23,429 nt of DNA from a virus, in IMG/VR virus record IMGVR_UViG_3300012359_000571, positions 1 to 23,429 of that record; one strand, 5' to 3'. This document shows, piece after piece, positions 7,738-15,142 of the stretch; the stretch's first letter is position 1, and the number at the start of each line of letters is the position of its first letter. Under the pieces are notes generated by a model that saw nothing but the letters and a program-made list of their open reading frames with translations, made no database searches and was not told where the DNA came from. A program made the translations under genes and the position numbers.

Positions 7738-8799
7738 CTATTCCGACGTTTGGCAAGCTGGAGGCAACAGATCGTACAGGCCCTTCGAGCCGTCCGGACT
7801 AAAGCGCATGACGGTCGCAATATCGGCATCATGGCTCAGCTCGAGCACTTGCCGACAAAAGTCGGGATAACTCGCGCTTTCGGCCTTCCTCAGCGCTAGT
7901 GTGAACCACACATCGCCAAAGTAATCATAAGTACCACACGACGCGCGCGCTATGGCGCCGTAGCCATCGCCGAGATCCGACGGATCCTGTTGATTGCAAG
8001 CAAAGCGCCGACGCGCTTTCTCGTCGATGGCAAGCGTCTCGTCATGCCCCAAAAACAGCGCAATCAGCGCAGGAACTCCAACGCGCTCGCCATCGAAGAA
8101 CAGGATACCAGCAGGTGTCCGCGACGATATCAGCGAGGTGACTGGCTGTAGGATCATCGGATCCGGCACCGGCAATTCAAGCGCTTCCAGCAACCGCTTA
8201 GGGCCATTGAACGTGAATCTTCCTTCCTTGCGGTTACGCCCGAGCCAGGACGAGAATTCATCGAAAGTGACAGCCGCAATTGCGTCCGCATCAACCGAAT
8301 GCAACTGATAGAGCGGTGAGTACTTCCGATAGATTGCGAGAAACGCCATTCGTTCCGCGGCGTGATCTTCCCGTTCAGGATACTTCGGGTCGAGTTCGAC
8401 CCATTCGCGGGCCATGCGGGTCTCGAAAGCGCGAGCGGCAATAAAATCTGCCTCGGCGATGTCGTCGCGCAAGAGATAGCGGACCACTCCGCGGAGACAC
8501 TTCACATGCATGGCCGGGTTGATGTGACGCACGGTCACGGCGAAGTCACCAAAGACGTAATCGACTTGGTAGGGATGAGACAATCCGCATTGCGCCACAT
8601 CAGGAACCCGGCTCGCCTCGAGCAAGAGCGAATTCAGAATGGTCTGATTGATATGTTGCTCGCGGAACGACAGTTCGGGTGACATGGCGAGATGGATGCC
8701 GAGTATGCTTGTTTCGCCTTCGCGAGATGATGCAGGAAAGCTCGCAACAGCCAGCATCGCGCTGATGATGCCGAGTCGTCTGAGATTACGAACGAGCAT
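7738..8799 (-). CDS. Secreted protein of unknown function
   Basis: A 353-residue protein with a clear N-terminal signal peptide (MLVRNLRRLGIISAMLAVAS, cleavage near residues 23-26). The mature part holds six cysteines (AQCGLSH, HVKCLRG, FACNQQ, RASCGTY, PDFCRQV, PPACQ), which suits disulfide bonding in the periplasm. The region after the signal peptide (LSFREQHINQTILNSLLLEA) is helical. No catalytic motif is recognisable and I cannot name the family. Its ATG overlaps the end of the membrane-protein gene 8786-9370 by 14 bases, so they are co-translated. P1 follows 43 bases downstream. The layout allows a periplasmic partner or immunity role for P1, which is inference. GC content looks lower than in the capsid and tail genes. 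Confidence 0.8.
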   Translation of the reverse strand: MLVRNLRRLGIISAMLAVASFPASSREGETSILGIHLAMSPELSFREQHINQTILNSLLLEASRVPDVAQCGLSHPYQVDYVFGDFAVTVRHINPAMHVKCLRGVVRYLLRDDIAEADFIAARAFETRMAREWVELDPKYPEREDHAAERMAFLAIYRKYSPLYQLHSVDADAIAAVTFDEFSSWLGRNRKEGRFTFNGPKRLLEALELPVPDPMILQPVTSLISSRTPAGILFFDGERVGVPALIALFLGHDETLAIDEKARRRFACNQQDPSDLGDGYGAIARASCGTYDYFGDVWFTLALRKAESASYPDFCRQVLELSHDADIATVMRFSPDGSKGLYDLLPPACQTSE

Positions 8800-9370
8800 C
8801 GGATTTCAACGGATTGCTGTAGTCAGGTATCTTGGTCATCTTGAATTGTGCGGCGTCCCTCCGTTCCGGCTTGAGAAGCGCGCCCGTCGGATCGTAAATG
8901 ACCAGTTCGAATGCCACGTTGAACACAGATCCGACTTCACGGCTCTCACACACGCCGATGACCTTCGTTGTCCCCTGTTCAGTGAACTCGGTCAATCGAC
9001 ACTCTTTCTTCAGGTACTGTTCGATCGGCGAAGCATGGAGACGGAATCCGAGGGATATGAGCCAAGGGACGTCCTCACTCGCGACAAGGTGCGGGGCATA
9101 AAAAATCAGCAAAGTGGCGAGGAGAACCGGTGCGCCTCGCGGCTTTCGAAGAAACGCGCAAACGACGAGCCATATGACGGCGATGACGACACACGCCAGG
9201 CTGAGCCATAGAAGCCGGTCTGCCACCTCGGGCCGGAGGTACATCAGAAAGTCGTAACCTGCCACGCTCGCTAAAGTCACGGCAGCGAATGCATAGGTCA
9301 GCCATGGCGGCCGCCGGAACATCTCTCCGCCAGAGGTTTCTTGAGCCGGATGCACCTGATCAGAATTCAT
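8786..9370 (-). CDS. Three-helix membrane protein of unknown function
   Basis: A 194-residue protein from ATG 9370; the frame also opens at GTG 9400, but that start has no ribosome binding site. Three hydrophobic segments are visible in the first ~105 residues: WLTYAFAAVTLASVAGYDFL, LLWLSLACVVIAVIWLVVCA and PVLLATLLIFYAPHLV. The C-terminal ~90 residues are soluble with two cysteines (KKECRLTEF, IGVCESRE). The protein ends with a QFKMTKIPDYSNPL segment that resembles the N-terminus of the neighbouring frameshifted gene P2. It precedes the secreted-protein gene with a 14-base overlap. Possible roles are envelope anchoring or immunity. No family is recognised. Confidence 0.72.
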   Translation of the reverse strand: MNSDQVHPAQETSGGEMFRRPPWLTYAFAAVTLASVAGYDFLMYLRPEVADRLLWLSLACVVIAVIWLVVCAFLRKPRGAPVLLATLLIFYAPHLVASEDVPWLISLGFRLHASPIEQYLKKECRLTEFTEQGTTKVIGVCESREVGSVFNVAFELVIYDPTGALLKPERRDAAQFKMTKIPDYSNPLKSDARS

Positions 9371-9421
9371 ACGCCATCCACCGATTTCCACGAGCGCCAC
9401 GGCAAGAGCACGTCATGATCC

Positions 9422-9977
9422 TCAGCGCGTCGTGAACGACGAGAGACGCCTGAGTGATGCGCGGTCCGTGGATCGATCAAGCGATCCACGCTCGTCCCCG
9501 ACGGCATCCGACGGAGCAAGCAATGCCCTCGATCTCGATGCCTTCGGCTGACTGAGCCGCAGATAATCGGCGATCATCCCCGGCAGGCCGCCCGGTTGAG
9601 GTGCCGTCTCGGCGACAGCAGATCTTACGGCCGGCAGCTCCCGATCGTCTCATCGCTCTTGCTCCGCAGATAAGCCTCGATCATGCCAGGCAGTCCCGCA
9701 AGGGGCGCGTCAGGTGCCGGGGACCGAATGATACGCGGCGGACCGAACAGCCATTCAGGTGGCGAGCGGGCGGATCGACCTCGATCCCGGGCGGACCTGG
9801 ATCAGGCGGTGGCGACGGTCGCGACTGTCCTTGCGGCAACGGCGGCGGTGGCCCCCAATCAGGAAAGGCAAAATTGGGGAGTTCCCCAAGAATCGTCGAA
9901 AAGAAGGAAGGCAAGCTGTCACCCGGATATTCCAGGATAGGATTCGGAGCATCGTTGTCGTCGGGAATTTTGGTCAT
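9422..9977 (-). pseudogene. Modular accessory protein P2, two frameshifts
   Basis: Reading from ATG 9977 gives MTKIPDDNDAPNPILEY and a Pro-rich linker (about residues 30-70). A single-base shift near 9780 moves reading into a frame coding for SPPEWLFGPPRII, then GLPGMIEAYLR (9664-9696). That frame stops in SCRP. A second single-base shift near 9645 restores a frame coding for PAVRSAVAETAPQPG and a second block, GLPGMIADYLR (9557-9589), ending in LRRLSSFTTR and a stop at 9422. The two blocks match the P3 block (GLPGMIADSLR) and the P4/P5 tails. The N-terminal enzyme-like domain of other family members is missing or very short. Taken together this is a broken family member with a duplicated tail block. 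Sequencing error at two sites is the alternative. Confidence 0.7.
9557..9696 (-). repeat. Tandem GLPGMI module in P2
   Basis: Two copies of a block encoding GLPGMI[AE][DA]YLR lie at 9557-9589 and 9664-9696, in different reading frames because of a single-base shift between them. A third copy is in P3 at 11138-11170. The GL[PL]G[ML]I pattern also opens the tail peptide of P4 and P5. Confidence 0.75.
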
Positions 9978-10063
9978 ATTGAATCACATTAGGTCTTTGA
10001 TGGACGAGCGATCTTGATTTGAGACGTGTCACGCGGGTTGTCCCCGGAGCGAGCCGGTCGCAC

Positions 10064-10906
10064 TTAGGGATCGTAGATGACTCTCAGCTTCAAGTGCAGC
10101 CGAGCCACCATCTCGTCGATCTCGGCCTGCCCATCCGGATAAGCCTCGTAGACGATCCTGGTCTTGAATAATGTTGCGAAGTATCTGGGGTGCAGAGTCC
10201 AGGCGATATGGTGATACGCGAAATTATCGGGATAGAGCGACCTCGCGACCTTTCTCAGATAGCGGTTGTCTGGCGGCGGTTCGAAGTGCGGATCGACCAT
10301 CCGCTCACTGAAAAAGCTGGTTTGCGCCGACAAAACCGTCCGCCACTGAGCTTCGGTAGCCGGCATCGGCCAGCAGGACCCTCTCTGTAGCCGAACCACG
10401 CCATCGCGCATTTTTCCCATCGCAAACTTGGAGCAGGACGGGTATGCGGGGTCGATACTTTCGTAGTCCCAGGCGACTAGAGCCCCCTTGGGCACATAGG
10501 CCTGACCGGATGCGATCAGGAGGTAGTTGGCGCAGCTCGACAGGCAATGGTCGTACACGACGACTGTTGCGCGCCGCCCGCGAAGAAGGTTGGAAAGAGC
10601 GATCGCGGACGCAATGTCGCCTCCGGAACTTCGAACGACGAAAAGGCCGCCCTCTCTGAGGTTCGCGACTGCCGAAACATCCGTGTCCTTCTCGATCCGT
10701 CCGTCAAAGCACAGGATCGACTGGTCGTCGCTCAGCGCGACAGGCCGCACGGCAACACTGCGGCAATAGTCAGCCGCGCGATAGGAGACTTCCTTTTCGA
10801 ACGAGCTCTCTTGGGCGCCGGACTGACCGAAAAGCAGGAAAGTGAAAGCACAGAACGGAAGCAGTGCCTCGAGCGAACGTAAGAGCGCATTTCTGACCTG
10901 GAACAT
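10064..10906 (-). CDS. Secreted ClpP/SppA-like (crotonase-fold) protein
   Basis: A 280-residue protein from ATG 10906 (GAGAG upstream; the frame also opens at TTG 10912). Residues 1-31 form a signal peptide (LLPFCAFTFLLFGQSGA). Residues 88-130 read LFVVRSSGGDIASAIALSN...VVVYDHCLSSCANYLLIA. This is the pattern of the ClpP/SppA-like family: the oxyanion-hole S-G-G-D (94-97) and the segment C-L-S-S-C-A-N, where S123 or S124 would be the nucleophile. A helical C-terminal part follows. Such proteins are often found in alphaproteobacteria as periplasmic proteins of unknown substrate. It is 51 bases downstream of the P3 gene. It could modify a cargo protein or act in the envelope; substrate and activity are unknown. 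Confidence 0.82.
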   Translation of the reverse strand: MFQVRNALLRSLEALLPFCAFTFLLFGQSGAQESSFEKEVSYRAADYCRSVAVRPVALSDDQSILCFDGRIEKDTDVSAVANLREGGLFVVRSSGGDIASAIALSNLLRGRRATVVVYDHCLSSCANYLLIASGQAYVPKGALVAWDYESIDPAYPSCSKFAMGKMRDGVVRLQRGSCWPMPATEAQWRTVLSAQTSFFSERMVDPHFEPPPDNRYLRKVARSLYPDNFAYHHIAWTLHPRYFATLFKTRIVYEAYPDGQAEIDEMVARLHLKLRVIYDP

Positions 10907-10957
10907 TCGCAAGCTCTCGCGATCGAAGCAATGCGTCCTATGGATCCTGTCGCGGGA

Positions 10958-11833
10958 CTATCGCATAGGCTCACGGCGCGACGACAATCGACGAATTTCA
11001 GACCAATCGCCGAAGCGATCCTCGAAGCTGGCAGGCCGCCCCTCCGACAACGGATCATTCCCCACGACAAAAGGCACCGGCGGCGCGATGGGGAAGCTCC
11101 CGAGCACACGCGAATTGCCTGCCGTGTCCGGGCTCTGGCGCAAACTGTCAGCGATCATTCCCGGCAGCCCTCCGGGCCGCGGTGTCATTGCCGTTGGATC
11201 GGTCGTCGAGTTACCCGACAAGGACCTCCAGTCGCCAAAGCGAGCGGCAACGACGCCATCGCGATTTGGAAACCCCAATCCGCTCAGCGGAGCCGAAGGC
11301 GCGACCGAACCGCTGGCACCGGTGGCCGCCGCCTGAACGAGATAAGGGACACTGGTGTCATATTTTGCAGGGTCGATGGTGTTGCCCCACTTGCCGTCCA
11401 CATCACCTGTCAGGGTTAGGCCGAGACTTCCTCCATTTGGATGGTCTCTTCCCAAAGCCCGCGTTGCCTTCTCATTCTTGATGACCGAATAGTGCAGGTG
11501 AGGTCCGGTGGATCGAGCACCGGTATTCCCGACATTGCCAATGATGTCTCCAGGCCAGACGCGCTGACCAAGCTTGGGCATCGGGCTACCGTCTTGCATG
11601 TGTGCGTAAAGGCTGTATCCAGCCGCATTCCGGACAATCACGGTATGGCCGAAATCGTCGTTGTATCCAGAATAGACGACCTCGCCGGGCGTAGCCGCTG
11701 GAATCGGAGTGCCGGGCGGAGCTTTGAAATCCTGGCCCGAGTGAAATTTCTCCTTGCCAGTAAACGGATTTCTTCGCATGCCATAGTCGGAGCCCAACCG
11801 AAATGCAGGTCCGGGATTGTAAGGATCACTCAT
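10958..11833 (-). CDS. Modular accessory protein P3, M23 endopeptidase domain
   Basis: A 291-residue protein. Residues 12-120 are a LytM/M23 zinc metallopeptidase domain with all ligands in place: H31 and D35 (FHSGQDF), H78 (LYAHMQ), H112 and H114 (GPHLHY). The family cuts peptide cross-links in peptidoglycan. There is no signal peptide, so export must come from lysis, a phage particle or another route. Residues 180-291 carry the shared blocks: RFGDW (198-202), GLPGMIADSLR (222-232) and a second RFGDW (273-277). The ATG overlaps the stop of the beta-propeller protein gene 11830-12942 as ATGA, which suggests coupling. It might serve as the phage endolysin, but the family-specific tail and its partner gene argue for a dedicated effector-like role. 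Confidence 0.88.
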   Translation of the reverse strand: MSDPYNPGPAFRLGSDYGMRRNPFTGKEKFHSGQDFKAPPGTPIPAATPGEVVYSGYNDDFGHTVIVRNAAGYSLYAHMQDGSPMPKLGQRVWPGDIIGNVGNTGARSTGPHLHYSVIKNEKATRALGRDHPNGGSLGLTLTGDVDGKWGNTIDPAKYDTSVPYLVQAAATGASGSVAPSAPLSGLGFPNRDGVVAARFGDWRSLSGNSTTDPTAMTPRPGGLPGMIADSLRQSPDTAGNSRVLGSFPIAPPVPFVVGNDPLSEGRPASFEDRFGDWSEIRRLSSRREPMR

Positions 11834-12942
11834 TTAGCAACCTTTGTAAGATCGAGTATCCATCCGGGCTGACACTTGTCGTTGGCCGGATCGGGACATT
11901 TCGCGCGCTCACTCCGTGACCAGGACAGTACCGCCCTGGCGGCCGATGGAGACACGTGGAGCTGCACGTCGGTTTGACCGGCCGCCCGGGTAAACTCCTG
12001 TCGAAACAGCAAACGAAATGAGGCGTCGCGAAGTTCTGCCGCGTAGCGCGAGTAGAGCACGGTCGAATCATCGTCGGGCGGCTTCGGTCGATCGAGCGGA
12101 CCAACTGTGCCCATCAGTCCTTTGCCACCGCCCGAGGCCTGCTCGATGCGCTCCTTCACACGCGCACATCGCCAATTCGCGATGCGGCACCTGACGAGAG
12201 GACCGCCGGACTCATCGATCTCCGTCACGAGGAACAGAAACAGTGACTTCTGTTCAGCGTCAAACCAGCCTGCGCGAACATATGAACCCTTCAGAAGCGC
12301 GCCGCCCCCGATCTTCTTGCCCTGAGCGTCAAGGATATCGATCGTGTCGGAGTAGGCCGCGAAGAACTTCGAGCTGTCAGCAGCCCAATCGATCTTGGAG
12401 GCATAGTGACCGGTCGCTTCGGTCACATTGATCGTTCGCAACTCTCCAGCTTCCATTGTCAGCTGCAGGGGCAAGGTCGAGGCCACACTCTTCAGGTCGG
12501 GCGAAAATGAGAGCTCGATACCGGGTTGTGACTGCTTCTGAAAAGTCGCCAATATCTGACTTTTGCCGCTTTCAAGCTCGACTTTTCTCACGCGCCCAGC
12601 GTCATCCTCGGTAAAGAAAATATGACGACCATCCGCTCCGCATTGGGCGGATCTGGAAGCCGTGGCAGACGGAGCGGAGATCTTGGTGTCTCCGTCATAT
12701 GCGTCGATGTAATAGTGGTCCGTAGCGAACAGATAACGATCATGGTCGCCGCACCACGCGATGAACTCGCCTTTTGGCAGCGGCGTATGTGGCAGCTTCT
12801 CGAAGGTCGGAACGGATGGAGGCTTGGGCGGCGGAGCTGGTAGTGCGGCCTCAGCGCAGCACGCGGTCGCCGTGACTAGCGATGTAAGCACTGCCCAAAC
12901 AAGGGAAGAACGCGGATCAAGATCAGTCGGCCAAATCCACAT
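11830..12942 (-). CDS. Secreted beta-propeller-like protein
   Basis: A 370-residue protein from ATG 12942 (a TTG at 12966 is in frame but leaves the signal peptide further inside). The signal peptide is SSLVWAVLTSLVTATACCAEA, followed by a Pro-rich neck (LPAPPPKPPSVP). The mature part repeats strand-rich modules typical of TolB/WD40-like propellers: WCGDHDRYLFATD, CGADGRHIFFTEDD, LSFSPDLKSVAS, IDWAADSSKFFAAYS and AGWFDAEQKSLFLFL. Cysteines are present in the mature protein (WCGD, QCGA, VRCRI, RCARV, KCPD, KCQP), as expected outside the cytoplasm. The stop overlaps the start of the M23 gene P3 (ATGA), making the pair a candidate immunity-toxin or chaperone-effector unit. No enzyme motif is seen. 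Confidence 0.78.
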   Translation of the reverse strand: MWIWPTDLDPRSSLVWAVLTSLVTATACCAEAALPAPPPKPPSVPTFEKLPHTPLPKGEFIAWCGDHDRYLFATDHYYIDAYDGDTKISAPSATASRSAQCGADGRHIFFTEDDAGRVRKVELESGKSQILATFQKQSQPGIELSFSPDLKSVASTLPLQLTMEAGELRTINVTEATGHYASKIDWAADSSKFFAAYSDTIDILDAQGKKIGGGALLKGSYVRAGWFDAEQKSLFLFLVTEIDESGGPLVRCRIANWRCARVKERIEQASGGGKGLMGTVGPLDRPKPPDDDSTVLYSRYAAELRDASFRLLFRQEFTRAAGQTDVQLHVSPSAARAVLSWSRSERAKCPDPANDKCQPGWILDLTKVAK

Positions 12943-13062
12943 GAAATCAACTCGTTCGCGAGGCAAGACGATGTGTACGACGATCTGTCACGTCCGCCGT
13001 TGGTTTTGTGACATAGAACAAAATAGGAACAATGTCTACAACTCTCCCTGTAGTTGCGGCGA

Positions 13063-13362
13063 CTAAATGATCCCGAACCGCTTCCGCCGCTCCGCCGTCT
13101 CCGCTAGCTCCTTCAGCTCGGCACGCGCCAGCTTGCCGTTGGCAACCACGCCTGCGAGGTGATCTCGGACCTTGCCGACGATGTTGGTGGCCAGGAAGAG
13201 CTTTTCGCGGCCTGCGGCATCGTCGACCGTGGTCGCTCGCCAGGCCGCGATGTAGCTCTTCTCGAGCGCGTCGAACGCCTCGTCCAGGAGCTCATCATCA
13301 AGCAACGCCTCGGCGCGCACCGCCCGCGCCGCCGCCCGCTCCAGCACACCCTCGTCAGACAT
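13063..13362 (-). CDS. Small helical phage head-region protein
   Basis: A 99-residue, almost wholly alpha-helical, charged protein (AAARAVRAEALLDDELLDEAFDAL, then a RDHLAGVVANGKLARAEL stretch). ATG 13362 is chosen over 13380 because GGGGAGGGGA ends about four bases upstream. Its first 8 bases overlap the end of the portal gene, so translation is probably coupled. The position, directly after the portal, is where head-assembly helper proteins or scaffolds are found. It is far shorter than usual scaffolds, so it may be a truncated scaffold, a small helper or a minor head protein. I do not recognise a named family. Confidence 0.8.
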   Translation of the reverse strand: MSDEGVLERAAARAVRAEALLDDELLDEAFDALEKSYIAAWRATTVDDAAGREKLFLATNIVGKVRDHLAGVVANGKLARAELKELAETAERRKRFGII

Positions 13363-15031
13363 TGCTCCCCTCCCCGTCATTCGGCCGTGTCTTCATCCCG
13401 TGATGCGCCGCGGATGCGGCAAGGTCGAGCGCAGCCTCAGTAACATCCATCCGGTGCTGCTCCTGCGCGTGCTGAAGCTTCTGTTCCTGGCCAAGCGATT
13501 TCAGATGAGCGTCGAGCAGTGCGAACTTCGCATCCAGTCCCGCCTTGATTTTGGCGAGCTCGATCTCGGCCTGCATCTTCACCTGCTGGTGAACAGCATC
13601 GGCCTGTGCCTTCTCGCGCTCGATCTGCGCCTTGTGTGCGGCGGCGAGCTGGTCGGCCTGGAGCCGCGCCTGGAGCGCCAGAAGTTTTGGATCGGGCGGC
13701 GGCTGCGGCGGCGCCGGTGGCGGATGCAGGAGCTGTCCGGTCTGCGGATTGACGGCCATGGGATCGTTGAAGAACTGGTCGGGATTCCTGTGCCCCATGA
13801 TCCGGGTCAGCTCGGCAGCCGTATTGTAGAGCTGGCGGTCGCCAACGAGATTGATCTTGCCGCCGGCAAGCAGCTCCTTCTGGACATTGGCGATGGCCAT
13901 GGTCTGGGCGAACTGCTGGGCCTTGCCGCCGGAGCCGAGGCCGACATTGATGGTCATGTCGTCACGCGTCTTCCAGTTGCGCGGATTGACGTCGACCCAG
14001 GCGTTGCGCAACCGCACGGTTTCCTGGCGCTGACCATGCTTGTGGATCGTGCCGTGCAGCAGGGCAAAGATGTCGCGCACACCTTCGGCCATGATGCGCG
14101 CGATCAGCTTGATCCGCATCTGCGACGCCGAGAACACTTGCGCGACCGCAGTGGCTGACTGGTTCTGCAACGCGTTGGCGTCGATGCCCTGCGTCTGCTT
14201 GCCAAGACCGGTGCGGATCTCGAGCTCGGCGTCGATATATTGCAGCATCGGGTAGATCGACGTGGTGATGTCAGGCACCACCTGCCAATTCAGCCCGCCG
14301 GCCGTCTTGGTGCGGACGACGCCGCCCGGCCGCGACACCAGAAGGTCGTCCAGCGTATTCGGCCCGGCATTCTGTTCGGCCACTTCGACGCGGGGGTTGT
14401 TGTGCAGATAGAGATTGTCGAGCGCGCCGCGCTTCAGCGCAGTTTTTTCCCGTTGCAACGGCATCACGAGATCCGCGATCGAGCGACCGAAGAAGCGATG
14501 GGTCACTGGCACCGGCGTGGTGGCGGCAAACGGAATCTCGTCGAATGGCGTGATGCAGTCCTTGCCATCCTTGCGCAGGATCTCGGCCTGATCGCCGCCG
14601 GTAATGACCTGATAGAGGCAGGGGCGATCCGAGCCCTCATAATCCATCCGCACATAGTGCTCGGTGATGCGGACGAGCCGCGCCGCCGAATTGGCGCTCG
14701 CGCCGCCGGCGGTCGCAGACAGATGCTCCTCCACGGTATCGCGTGCCAGCGTCTCGATCTCGGTCGTCCCGGTATGCGGCCGCAACGCCCTGATCTGGCC
14801 GGCGTCAAAACCTTCCGCGATCAGCTCCGCTTCGGTCTTGGTGACAACCTCATGGAAGCAATAATTGCAGTCGCGAATGCTGCGCGCACCGCGCTCGATG
14901 CCGAATTCTTCCGGCGGCACCCCCATCACCCGTGCCTGCGCGAGCTTGCGCGTGGTGACGATGGTGACATCGTGCGTGACGAGGGGCCCCATCGGCGCCG
15001 GCGGCGCCTGGGCAAGCAAGGGAACAGGCAT
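13355..15031 (-). CDS. P22-type portal protein, C-terminal ~75%
   Basis: A 558-residue fragment of the dodecameric DNA-entry channel. It contains the VMGVPPEEFGIERGARSI segment, then CNYCFHEVVTKTEAELIAEG, the RFFGRSIADLVMPLQREKTA helix, the LDNLYLHNNP segment and, near the end, a Pro-rich linker and a long coiled helix (about residues 450-530, rich in Q, A, K and E) that resembles the C-terminal barrel of P22 portals. Portal similarity begins only around residue 20 (THDVTIVTT). The first ~18 residues (MPVPLLAQAPPAPMGP) look newly recruited. The start has only a weak ribosome binding site. With the fragment at 18989-19582 it adds up to about the full P22 portal length (725 residues). Whether the two pieces assemble is unknown. 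Confidence 0.88.
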   Translation of the reverse strand: MPVPLLAQAPPAPMGPLVTHDVTIVTTRKLAQARVMGVPPEEFGIERGARSIRDCNYCFHEVVTKTEAELIAEGFDAGQIRALRPHTGTTEIETLARDTVEEHLSATAGGASANSAARLVRITEHYVRMDYEGSDRPCLYQVITGGDQAEILRKDGKDCITPFDEIPFAATTPVPVTHRFFGRSIADLVMPLQREKTALKRGALDNLYLHNNPRVEVAEQNAGPNTLDDLLVSRPGGVVRTKTAGGLNWQVVPDITTSIYPMLQYIDAELEIRTGLGKQTQGIDANALQNQSATAVAQVFSASQMRIKLIARIMAEGVRDIFALLHGTIHKHGQRQETVRLRNAWVDVNPRNWKTRDDMTINVGLGSGGKAQQFAQTMAIANVQKELLAGGKINLVGDRQLYNTAAELTRIMGHRNPDQFFNDPMAVNPQTGQLLHPPPAPPQPPPDPKLLALQARLQADQLAAAHKAQIEREKAQADAVHQQVKMQAEIELAKIKAGLDAKFALLDAHLKSLGQEQKLQHAQEQHRMDVTEAALDLAASAAHHGMKTRPNDGEGSNV

Positions 15032-15091
15032 GTTTGATTGATCTCTGAGATTGTGCCGCGTTGGGCCAGACAGCAGAAAGACCGCGGCGGC

Positions 15092-15142
15092 CTAATAGCC
15101 ATTGTTGCGGATATAATCCTGGATCAAGCCGAGTAGTCCGCC
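15092..15142 (-). repeat. C-terminal tail module of P4 (copy at 17738-17788 in P5)
   Basis: The last 16 codons of P4 and P5 encode nearly the same peptide (GLLGLIQDY[IM]RNN[GA]Y). At DNA level about 43 of the 51 bases at 15092-15142 and 17738-17788 agree, including the stop codon TAG. The copies sit at the ends of two different proteins, so the tail behaves as a separate cassette. Confidence 0.8.

Noticed and set aside
9467-9490. Perfect 9-bp inverted repeat (CGTGGATCG / CGATCCACG) as a terminator
   Set aside because: No T-rich run follows on either strand and it lies inside the P2 coding remnant, so it is not supported as a terminator; it could be an operator but nothing indicates this.
12967-13062. 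Possible promoter and inverted repeat upstream of the secreted propeller gene
   Set aside because: The stretch is A/T-rich and contains CTACA/TGTAG pairing, but no convincing -35/-10 spacing could be found by eye.
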